A stretch of 5,063 nucleotides of DNA from PCC-6802 sp031388585 (GTDB lineage: Bacteria; Cyanobacteriota; Cyanobacteriia; Pseudanabaenales; Pseudanabaenaceae), in the NCBI GenBank assembly GCA_031388585.1, contig JANMRU010000490.1, positions 1 through 5,063 of the forward strand. The letters are read 5' to 3'. The notes beneath the pieces were generated by a model that searched no databases, was not told where the DNA came from, and saw only the letters and a program-made list of their open reading frames with translations. Below, one piece after another: positions 1-5,063 of the stretch (its first letter is position 1; the number at the start of each line of letters is the position of its first letter). Position numbers and translations under genes: made by a program.

Positions 1-409
1 CTCAAAATGTCACTGTGAAGAGATAGTCAAATCATCTTTACAAAGAGTAGGAATCTGGGATTTGCGGCATCGTCAGATTGGCGAATTATCAGGTGGACAG
101 CAACAGCGGGTGTTTTTGGCACGAGCGATCGCTCAAGAAGCAGACCTATTCTTTTTTGATGAGCCATTTGCAGGCGTGGATAAAAAAACAGAAGCAGTCA
201 TCTTCAATGTATTTGCCGAATTGAGGTCGCAGAACAAGATTTTATTAGTAATCACGCACGATCTAGGTTCAGCACTAGGGAATTACGATCGCTTGTTGCT
301 CTTGAATAAGGAACTGATTGCGGATGGAGATCGAGATGAGGTGATTACGACACAAAATATCAAGCGTGCTTACGGTGATAGTGTGATTTTGATGCAAAGA
401 GAAGATTGA
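1..409 (+). CDS. Metal (Zn/Mn) ABC transporter ATP-binding protein, 5'-truncated by window edge
   Basis: C-terminal 135 residues of the cytoplasmic ATPase of a zinc/manganese uptake ABC transporter (ZnuC/MntA/PsaB type); family members are about 250 residues, so the Walker A half lies outside the window. The frame (first full codon at 2) is open to the left edge with no stop, so the TTG at 62 is internal and not a start. Visible motifs are the ABC signature LSGGQQQR (from about 86), Walker B LFFFDEP (146-166), the D-loop AGVD, and the switch histidine in ITHD (His codon 257-259). The stretch RHRQIGELSGGQQQRVFLARA is typical of the metal-uptake subfamily. A Cys-His-Cys triplet is encoded at 8-16, in the helical subdomain. 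The permease gene follows after 25 bp in the same direction, so the two are almost certainly co-transcribed. The ATPase and subfamily assignments are secure; zinc versus manganese is not resolved. Confidence 0.93.
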   Translation, partial: SKCHCEEIVKSSLQRVGIWDLRHRQIGELSGGQQQRVFLARAIAQEADLFFFDEPFAGVDKKTEAVIFNVFAELRSQNKILLVITHDLGSALGNYDRLLLLNKELIADGDRDEVITTQNIKRAYGDSVILMQRED

Positions 410-434
410 AGAAATTGAGTTTTTAGGAGTAAAT

Positions 435-1316
435 ATGCCAATCTGGTTGATGGAGCCTTTAGGGCTGGAATTTATGCGCAATGCGCTTGCTATCGGTATC
501 CTGATTGGCGTTCTATCGGCAGTAACTGGCAGCTATCTGATCGTGCAGCGCATGGGACTACTCGGTGATGTAGTTGCCCATGCCGTTTTGCCAGGATTGG
601 CGATCGCTTTTTACATTGGCGTAGATATTTTCCTGGGTGCATTCATTGCGGGCACAATCAGTACCTTTGTGGTGGCTTGGATTGAGTCGCACTCTAAGAT
701 CAAAGTCGATACGGCGATGGCGCTCGTTTTTTCAGGCTTTCTAGCCTCTGGTGTAATGCTAATTACGATTCTAAAAAGCAAGATAGATCTGCATAGTTTC
801 CTATTTGGCAACATTTTGGGCGTAACTAGTACCGATTTGTGGAGAACTTTGCTAATTACGATCGCGGTTCTAATTGGAGTAGCGATCTTCTATCGAGAAT
901 TATTATTTTACTGCTTCGACCCTCTAGCAGCGAAGGCAATGGGCTTACCAGTGCATCTCATTCACTTTGGTTTAATGGCAGGAATTACACTGACAATCAT
1001 TGCTAGTATGCAGTCAGTGGGAGTGGTGCTGGTGGTTTCTCTACTCACAGGACCTTCTGCCACAGCTTATCTCCTGGTCAAAGAATTACATTTAATGATG
1101 GCTCTAGGAGCAGTACTGGGAGTTTTTGCTAGCATCAGTGGGATGTATGTCAGTTACTACCACAACGTTCCTTCTGGCAGTGCGATCGTGCTAATTATTT
1201 CAGGAATGTTCTTGCTAGCTATTCTGTTTAGCCCCTCTCAGGGAATTTTGACACGCCGCGCAATCGGCGGGAGAGTAAAAACACTCCTACATCAGTTCCG
1301 TTCCTTTAGCAAGTAA
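435..1316 (+). CDS. Metal (Zn/Mn) ABC transporter permease, ABC-3 family
   Basis: Integral inner-membrane permease that pairs with the upstream ATPase to import a divalent metal delivered by a periplasmic binding protein. It is 293 residues long, usual for the family. The ATG at 435 is preceded by AGGAG (425-429) with 5 nt spacing. Hydrophobic segments near residues 16-36, 46-62, 66-84, 93-113, 136-154, 177-190, 193-213, 219-240 and 249-266 suggest eight or nine membrane helices. The family block GDVVAHAVLPG contains Asp45 and His49; the equivalent Asp/His pair in the pneumococcal manganese permease PsaC has, from memory, been described as a metal-coordination site. Further family blocks are DLHSFLFGNILGV (residues 118-130), AKAMGLPV, MQSVGVVLVV and NVPSGSAIV. 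From memory these resemble PsaC/MntB-type permeases more than the shorter E. coli ZnuB, hinting at manganese, whereas the neighbouring genes hint at zinc or iron. The C-terminal tail is basic and probably cytoplasmic. Confidence 0.93.
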   Translation: MPIWLMEPLGLEFMRNALAIGILIGVLSAVTGSYLIVQRMGLLGDVVAHAVLPGLAIAFYIGVDIFLGAFIAGTISTFVVAWIESHSKIKVDTAMALVFSGFLASGVMLITILKSKIDLHSFLFGNILGVTSTDLWRTLLITIAVLIGVAIFYRELLFYCFDPLAAKAMGLPVHLIHFGLMAGITLTIIASMQSVGVVLVVSLLTGPSATAYLLVKELHLMMALGAVLGVFASISGMYVSYYHNVPSGSAIVLIISGMFLLAILFSPSQGILTRRAIGGRVKTLLHQFRSFSK

Positions 1317-1319
1317 TCC

Positions 1320-1347
1320 AAAACTAAAAGGGGGCTGCCATCAGCCC
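1320..1347 (-). terminator. Probable intrinsic terminator of the oxidoreductase gene
   Basis: A perfect 6-bp GC-rich stem (GGGCTG 1332-1337 pairing with CAGCCC 1342-1347) encloses a 4-nt loop. Read on the - strand it is followed by CC and then TTTTAGTTTT (complement of 1320-1329), the layout of a Rho-independent terminator. On the + strand the hairpin has no following T-run, so it should act mainly on the - strand gene, although it sits directly after the permease stop and may still shape that mRNA's 3' end. The oxidoreductase stop codon (1341-1343) overlaps the loop and the second arm. Confidence 0.55.
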
Positions 1348-2561
1348 ACAATAGATAAGGCAATCGTTGATTTGGCTAAAGCCGGAACGATGCGATCGCT
1401 AGCCATTCTGGCACCTGATAGATTCCTTGCTGTTGGGCCTACTCGCAGAGCCGATAAGCCCCCCATCACAAATAACTCGCAACCCCACCAGCGCAAATGC
1501 TTATCTAGCAGGGGAAATCCTCCCACAATCGGGCTGGGATATTTAGCCTTAACTTCCGCAAGTAAAGGCTCGGCATGGACATCAAATCTTGTCCCGGTTG
1601 CTAGCCAGATGCGATCGCAGGTTAACTCCATCCCATCTTCGCAAATTATCTGCCAGTAGGTCTCTTGCCACCTTGCACTGGCAACTTGACACATCTCGTG
1701 AAAATGTAATAGCCCGCTGTGGTTTGCTCTGCGCAATTGCGTCAGCATCGCTGGAGTCATCGATCCGCCGTCACGCGCAGCAAGAATCATCTGCCTGCGC
1801 TTCTCCCAATCGCTTTCCGCCTCAAAGCCTTTCAGGTATTTTGGTCCTAACCAGCCTGGTTCGGCATCAAATATTTTTTCTTTTAAGGCACGACGGGACA
1901 TCAACAAAACCTTGGCACCGCGAGCGATCGCTCCGACAGCTAGATGCCCGCTGGTCAACCCACCTCCCACAATTAATATGCGTTCTCCAGCTAGTTTTAG
2001 CGATCGCAGATCGATCCGTTCAGAATGAACCAGGCGATCTTGTGGATAATCACCTGAAATCTGACTTACCCAATCTGGGACTTGCCTCACACTGCTATTG
2101 GTGGCAAGCACTACCCGTTTAGCTAGTTGGGTACTGCCATCATCTAGCCAGAGACGAAACTGTCGTTGCAATAGCTCTAAGCGTGTAACCCTCGCTTTAA
2201 CGACACGATCCCCAACGCCAAAAGCCTGAATAGTATGCTCACAAAAATCTTGAAATAATTGCCTACCTGGCAAATCGTAGGGCGGGTATAGCTCATTAAA
2301 ACGCGATTCGGCAAAGCGTCTAAGTGCATACGGATCTGGATCGGGGTGGTGGACAGCAGGCGATCGCAGGTGGGGAATTTCCTGGTTGGCAAATTGTCGA
2401 TGCCAATGGCTCAACCAGCTACCGCTAGGATCGAAAGCCAGAACTTCATCCCGCATATCTTTACGCTTTTGCAACAGGTGCAGCATCAAGGTTAAGGCAT
2501 GAGCACCTGCTCCCACAATTGCAGTATCGAGTGCAGTATCAAGATTAGGGTTGACAGCCAT
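1341..2561 (-). CDS. FAD/NAD(P)-binding oxidoreductase, monooxygenase-like
   Basis: A 406-residue flavoprotein with two Rossmann dinucleotide-binding sites. An N-terminal FAD site AIVGAGAHAL (glycines 17 and 19) lies directly after a short leader, which supports the ATG at 2561. A second site ILIVGGGLTSGHLA (residues 195-208) is probably for NAD(P)H. LATGT (320-324) is the ATG-type motif of flavin-dependent monooxygenases, and a C-terminal VMGGLSALRVGPTARN segment fits a FAD-contacting region. This layout resembles the broad superfamily that includes lysine/ornithine N-hydroxylases (IucD/SidA) and Baeyer-Villiger enzymes, but the substrate is not recognisable and siderophore synthesis is not demonstrated. 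No clear ribosome binding site is visible. The gene converges on the permease (24 bp between stops) and diverges from the CobW-like gene, with a Fur-family palindrome only 14 bp upstream of its start codon; direct repression in low-demand conditions is therefore likely. The product has no signal peptide or membrane helix and is probably cytoplasmic. Confidence 0.85.
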   Translation of the reverse strand: MAVNPNLDTALDTAIVGAGAHALTLMLHLLQKRKDMRDEVLAFDPSGSWLSHWHRQFANQEIPHLRSPAVHHPDPDPYALRRFAESRFNELYPPYDLPGRQLFQDFCEHTIQAFGVGDRVVKARVTRLELLQRQFRLWLDDGSTQLAKRVVLATNSSVRQVPDWVSQISGDYPQDRLVHSERIDLRSLKLAGERILIVGGGLTSGHLAVGAIARGAKVLLMSRRALKEKIFDAEPGWLGPKYLKGFEAESDWEKRRQMILAARDGGSMTPAMLTQLRRANHSGLLHFHEMCQVASARWQETYWQIICEDGMELTCDRIWLATGTRFDVHAEPLLAEVKAKYPSPIVGGFPLLDKHLRWWGCELFVMGGLSALRVGPTARNLSGARMASDRIVPALAKSTIALSIVG

Positions 2562-2579
2562 TGTAGTATTGATTAAGAA
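2551..2579 (+). promoter_or_regulatory. Candidate sigma-70-type promoter for the CobW-like operon
   Basis: TTGACA at 2551-2556 is a perfect -35 hexamer match. A spacer of 17 bp leads to TAAGAA at 2574-2579, a poor -10 match. Transcription would start around 2585, inside the palindromic operator, so a bound repressor would block it. The -35 hexamer lies within the first codons of the divergent gene and could be chance, since it encodes part of the Ala-Val-Asn sequence there. On the - strand, TATAAAAT (complement of 2595-2602) is a possible -10 for the oxidoreductase gene, but I see no convincing -35 for it. Confidence 0.3.
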
Positions 2580-2592
2580 TGATTATCATTCT
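2576..2592. promoter_or_regulatory. Fur-family operator (Zur or Fur box)
   Basis: A perfect 17-bp inverted repeat, AGAATGAT-T-ATCATTCT, with 8-bp arms around a single central base at 2584. Aligned on its centre with the classical 19-bp Fur consensus GATAATGATAATCATTATC, the - strand reading matches 16 of 19 positions, with the central 13 bp identical. It lies between divergent genes, 14 bp upstream of the oxidoreductase start codon and 36 bp upstream of the CobW-like start codon, where a bound dimer could repress both. Cyanobacterial Zur boxes have a closely related 7-1-7 form, so iron-sensing Fur and zinc-sensing Zur cannot be separated by eye. The CobW-like and metal-transporter context favours Zur; the siderophore-monooxygenase-like fold of the divergent gene leaves Fur open. 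Confidence 0.75.
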
Positions 2593-2628
2593 CATTTTAT
2601 ACACACTAACACGATCTCTGTCTATCCC

Positions 2629-3414
2629 ATGACCGTTTCACAAATTATTGCCGTAGCAGGTGCGCCTGGCAGTGGCAAAACAACTTGGATTAAGCAGCAA
2701 ATTGCCCAAGGGAATGTCCAGGTTCTTGCGCCTATAGTTTTCTTTTATCCTGGAGCGGGTGCAGTTCCCATCGATTTAACCTGCATGGCAGCGGAATTTC
2801 CCCACATTCAGATTTTGCAAGAAGGTCAGGAATTGCAACTGATTGAGCAGATTGACAAAGGCGCAACTGCATTGATCGAGCTAGGGTTTCACCTGGATTT
2901 GCAGTCGGGAATCATGCTATTAGACGGATTGTCAGAGCATCGAACTCTCCAGCGTGTAGCATTTGTCCCCTCTGGATTAGAAGCTTCTGAATGGCATGAT
3001 TGGGCAGAAGAAGTCCACTCCTCAGAATATGGCTTTGATTTAAATGGCTTGCAGGTATGGCGATCGCCACTCACAGGTCAAGTACTCGATCCAGCTAGCC
3101 TAAACGTATTTTGGTACGAACTCACCCACGCAGCCTATGGCGAAGTTTGCCGTTGCAAGGGGATCTTCGACTTGCCTGATGGACGTGCCTTTTATATCGA
3201 TTTTGTGGAAGGCATGGCAGATAGCATTTATGTACCACTCAATTTACCCAGATGGCTAACAGGAAGACCAGAACGCTTTAGTGGCATCGAATTAGTGGGG
3301 CGAGGTTTTGATAGTCAGGCGATCGCGCGATCACTTGTAGATTGCGGTCTGACCGAACAAGTAATTCTTTACTATCAAGAGCACCACAAGCAATCTTTAT
3401 TAGTCTCAGCTTAA
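2629..3414 (+). CDS. P-loop protein with CobW-like C-terminal domain (degenerate COG0523/G3E family)
   Basis: A 261-residue protein related to the COG0523 branch of G3E GTPases, which act as metal chaperones or insertases, often induced by zinc limitation. Walker A is GAPGSGKTTW (residues 11-20), at the N-terminus as in the family. ALIELG (81-86) sits where the family has its IETSG-like switch. Residues about 158-240 match the CobW C-terminal domain: ELTHAAYGEVCRCKGIFDLPDGRAFYIDFVEG, then RFSGIELVGRGFDSQAIARSL. It is clearly shorter than usual members (roughly 320-450 residues), lacks the metal-binding CxCC motif (only Cys52 is nearby) and has no NKxD guanine-specificity motif; PSGLE (115-119) lies about where NKxD would fall. 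A CRC pair (Cys174, Cys176) lies in the C-terminal domain. I chose the ATG at 2629 because the in-frame TTG at 2551 would add 26 residues running through the operator and into the divergent gene. No Shine-Dalgarno sequence is visible. First gene of an operon with the two phosphoesterase-like genes. Confidence 0.85.
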   Translation: MTVSQIIAVAGAPGSGKTTWIKQQIAQGNVQVLAPIVFFYPGAGAVPIDLTCMAAEFPHIQILQEGQELQLIEQIDKGATALIELGFHLDLQSGIMLLDGLSEHRTLQRVAFVPSGLEASEWHDWAEEVHSSEYGFDLNGLQVWRSPLTGQVLDPASLNVFWYELTHAAYGEVCRCKGIFDLPDGRAFYIDFVEGMADSIYVPLNLPRWLTGRPERFSGIELVGRGFDSQAIARSLVDCGLTEQVILYYQEHHKQSLLVSA

Positions 3415-3426
3415 AACACACACCAC

Positions 3427-3431
3427 AGGAG
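3427..3431 (+). promoter_or_regulatory. Ribosome binding site for the GTG-started phosphoesterase gene
   Basis: AGGAG lies 10 nt upstream of the GTG at 3442, in the 27-bp gap after the CobW-like gene. It supports GTG over the ATG at 3457, which would remove the first beta strand (KIAVM) of the phosphoesterase fold. Confidence 0.6.
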
Positions 3432-3441
3432 AGAAGAAGTA

Positions 3442-4266
3442 GTGAAAATAGCAGTAATGTCCTGCATTCATGCAAATTACGAAGCATTAGATACGGTTTT
3501 ACTTGATATTGATCGCCAAAAAGCTGAGAAGATATTCTGCTTGGGAGATTTGGTTGGCTATGACCCTTTTCCCGTCAATGTTGTCGAGATGATTCGCTCT
3601 CTTGATATTCCCACCACACAGGGCTGTTGGGATGAGGATATTGTGGAAGGTCTAAACTCCTGTGAATGTAGTTATCCCTCAATTTTAGCAGAGAAAAGAG
3701 GCAGGCTAGCCCATGATTGGACAAACGAACACATTTATTCTGAGACCAAACAATATCTGTCTGAATTACCCAAAACCATTCGAGAAGGTAATCTTGCCTT
3801 TGTCCATGGCAGTCCCCAGAGTCAACACGAATATCTCTTGCCAGAGTTAGATGGATTTATTGCCTTAGAAAGAGTGCTCTCTACAGGAGCAGATATTCTT
3901 TTTTGCGGTCATACCCATGTACCTTATATGCGATCGCTTGATGCAGGACAACTAGAAGTTAGAGTTATGACTGGGTCAAAATCTCAGGAATGTGCATCGC
4001 AAAGTTTTACCGCTCCATTAAAGCGGATTGTGAATGTTGGCTCTGTAGGAGAACCACGTCACGGTAGACCAAATGCCACCTACGTCATTTACGATACTGA
4101 TACCGAACAAGTAACTTTGCGCGAAGTTGAGTATGACTACCAAAAAACCTGTGCGGCAATAATTGAGAAAGGACTACCAGCAATCTTTGCCTGGAGACTG
4201 GCACGAGGAATGGAGTTTGCTGAACGCGCTGATGATGCTTCGCACCTATGCGAGCGAGGGGTGTAA
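3442..4266 (+). CDS. Metallophosphoesterase-family protein with altered metal-site motifs
   Basis: A 274-residue calcineurin-like phosphoesterase-fold protein of the YfcE/MJ0936 group, whose active members hydrolyse phosphodiesters with two metals. Motifs in order: SCIHAN (7-12), where the family has SDIHGN; GDLVGYDP (35-42), intact; GCWD (61-64), where the family has GNHD or, in YfcE-type enzymes, GNCD; VHGSP (121-125), intact; GHTHVP (156-161), intact; NVGSVGEPR (198-206), intact. Thus the DxH aspartate is Cys8 and the bridging asparagine is Cys62, while the other ligands remain. The C-terminal LPAIFAWRLARG is the usual family ending, so length and fold are complete. Further cysteines occur at 33, 74, 76, 155, 184, 237 and 270. 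The protein looks soluble and cytoplasmic. The gene starts with GTG, 27 bp after the CobW-like gene, and its stop abuts the next start codon, so the three are one operon. Fold is certain; catalysis and substrate are unknown. Confidence 0.88.
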   Translation: MKIAVMSCIHANYEALDTVLLDIDRQKAEKIFCLGDLVGYDPFPVNVVEMIRSLDIPTTQGCWDEDIVEGLNSCECSYPSILAEKRGRLAHDWTNEHIYSETKQYLSELPKTIREGNLAFVHGSPQSQHEYLLPELDGFIALERVLSTGADILFCGHTHVPYMRSLDAGQLEVRVMTGSKSQECASQSFTAPLKRIVNVGSVGEPRHGRPNATYVIYDTDTEQVTLREVEYDYQKTCAAIIEKGLPAIFAWRLARGMEFAERADDASHLCERGV

Positions 4267-4998
4267 ATGTCAAATTGGGCAATTTTAAGTGGAATTGAAG
4301 GTAATCTTGCTGCCTATGAAGCAGTATTACAGGATATTAAGCGACAGACACCAAAAGTAACCGACCTATTTATCCTTGGCGATCTGATCAATGCCAGTAA
4401 AGAATGCGATCGCGTTGTGCAAAGAGTACGCTCTCCTCAGATTGGGGAACTAGTCCCTCAGATATGTATGGGTTGGTGGGAAGAGCAATGTTTGATTTTG
4501 CATGGACATGCAAATCCCATAGAACCAAATCCTTTAATGGAAAAGTATGGTGCAAGCACCGTCAAAAAACTCTGGGATAGCATTCCTAGAGAAACAGTGG
4601 AATGGATTAGTAATCTACATTTTGCGTTTGTAGAGCTTGATTGTCTTTTATTACATGGTAGTAGTATCAGTGTTTCAGAAGAACTAACTCCCCAAAGTTC
4701 TCCATTAGAGTTATTAGATCGTGTGGTGAGAACAAATGCCAATCGCTTGTTTTGCGGTCGCTCTGGGAAATCATTTCGCTATCAAATTCAAAATGGCTCT
4801 GTGTCATCATCTGTAATAACGTTAGATGGTGAGCGATCGACTCAAACTTTCAACACATCAGAGCGGTTCATTTTTGGTGTTGGCAATGTAGGGCATAACC
4901 CTGGGCAGGCAACCTATACGCTCTATAGCCCTGGCAGCGATTTAGTGAAATTTAGAACTATGCGTTATGGAGAGAATAGAGGATTTCAAGTGATGTAG
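4267..4998 (+). CDS. Phosphoesterase-fold paralogue, probable pseudoenzyme
   Basis: A 243-residue diverged paralogue of the preceding protein. Landmarks align in order, but the metal ligands are mostly lost: SGIEGN (8-13) replaces SDIHGN, so DxH is GxE; GDL (38-40) is kept; GWWEE (69-73) replaces GNHDE; LLHGS (128-132) keeps one histidine; LFCGRSG (161-167) replaces the FCGHTH block, removing both histidines; GVGNVGHNPGQATYTLY (204-220) corresponds to the NVGSVGEPR block. The C-terminal helix with LPxxxAxRLxRG of the upstream paralogue is absent. The frame is intact over its whole length, with ordinary codon use and a good ribosome binding site (GAGGGG 4256-4261, 5 nt before ATG), so it is a maintained gene and not a decaying one. 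The ATG follows directly after the upstream TAA, implying translational coupling and roughly matched amounts of both proteins. A regulatory or structural partner of the first protein is the most natural inference. No signal peptide or membrane segment is seen. Confidence 0.82.
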   Translation: MSNWAILSGIEGNLAAYEAVLQDIKRQTPKVTDLFILGDLINASKECDRVVQRVRSPQIGELVPQICMGWWEEQCLILHGHANPIEPNPLMEKYGASTVKKLWDSIPRETVEWISNLHFAFVELDCLLLHGSSISVSEELTPQSSPLELLDRVVRTNANRLFCGRSGKSFRYQIQNGSVSSSVITLDGERSTQTFNTSERFIFGVGNVGHNPGQATYTLYSPGSDLVKFRTMRYGENRGFQVM

Positions 4999-4999
4999 T

Positions 5000-5020
5000 G
5001 CTACGATGTAGCCGTATTTT
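5000..5020 (+). terminator. Weak candidate terminator after the operon
   Basis: GCTAC (5000-5004) pairs with GTAGC (5008-5012) around a 3-nt loop, followed by CGTATTTT. It begins two bases after the stop codon of the last gene. The stem is short and the T-run only four bases, so it is at best a weak intrinsic terminator. The rest of the right flank (5021-5063) is AT-rich. It contains ATGATG at 5048-5053 that could open another gene, but too little follows and no ribosome binding site is seen, so I do not call one. Confidence 0.3.
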
Positions 5021-5063
5021 AAAATTCAACATCTCCTCACATAATCTATGATGAATGTAAAAG

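Noticed and set aside
62..64. TTG at 62 as a true start of the ABC ATPase
   Set aside because: The frame stays open to the left edge with family-like sequence (EIVKSSLQRVGIWD), so the gene begins outside the window.
1589..2122. 177-codon open frame on the + strand inside the oxidoreductase gene
   Set aside because: It is antisense to a gene with clear FAD and NAD(P) motifs. Its translation is low-complexity Ser/Arg/Leu-rich with no recognisable domain, and no ribosome binding site precedes it.
2551..2628. In-frame TTG at 2551 as the start of the CobW-like gene
   Set aside because: It would overlap the divergent gene's start codon and translate through the operator. The added 26 residues have no family resemblance, while the ATG at 2629 places Walker A at the expected distance from the N-terminus.
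3319..3332. Palindrome GATCGCGCGATC as a regulatory site
   Set aside because: It lies inside the CobW-like coding region and overlaps an ordinary GCGATCGC (HIP1) octamer, which occurs at ten other places in the window.
4458..4742. 94-codon - strand open frame within the last gene
   Set aside because: It is antisense to the phosphoesterase-fold paralogue and its translation shows no recognisable motifs. No promoter or ribosome binding site supports it.
5048..5063. ATGATG at the right edge as the start of another gene
   Set aside because: Only about five codons are visible, with no ribosome binding site before them, so it cannot be supported.
1..5063. Mobile elements, CRISPR arrays, tRNA or rRNA genes
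   Set aside because: I saw no transposase or integrase motifs, no regularly spaced repeats, no terminal inverted repeats and no tRNA-like cloverleaf on either strand. The genes are tightly packed, with no gap over 70 bp.

Overview
The window looks like chromosomal DNA from a cyanobacterium. I count eleven exact copies of the octamer GCGATCGC (the HIP1 motif, over-represented in many cyanobacteria) in 5.06 kb, inside genes on both strands. Gene content and spacing fit a compact, accessory metal-homeostasis locus.

Layout. Positions 1-1316 carry the 3' part of an ABC-transporter ATPase gene and a complete permease gene, both on the + strand. Together they are the end of a zinc/manganese uptake operon of the Znu/Mnt/Psa type; the substrate-binding protein gene is not in the window. 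A convergent gene on the - strand (1341-2561) encodes a FAD/NAD(P)-binding oxidoreductase resembling the flavin monooxygenase superfamily. Its stop codon lies in the loop of a terminator-like hairpin. From 2629 to 4998 a + strand operon encodes a P-loop protein with a CobW-like (COG0523) C-terminal domain, followed by two adjacent paralogous proteins with the calcineurin-like metallophosphoesterase fold.

Regulation. The 67-bp gap between the divergent oxidoreductase and CobW-like genes holds a perfect 17-bp palindrome (8-1-8, centre at 2584) that closely matches the Fur-family operator consensus. One regulator, Zur or Fur, could therefore switch both transcription units according to metal supply.

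How it may work together. The known biology of the families (metal ABC importer, COG0523 metallochaperone-like P-loop protein, Fur-family operator) points to a metal-starvation response. The unusual part is that three downstream products are degenerate in the motifs that define their families. The CobW-like protein lacks CxCC and NKxD. The first phosphoesterase has cysteine in place of two metal-ligand residues. The second has lost nearly all metal ligands and looks like a pseudoenzyme. Whether the metal is zinc, iron or manganese cannot be decided from this window, and the joint function is inference.
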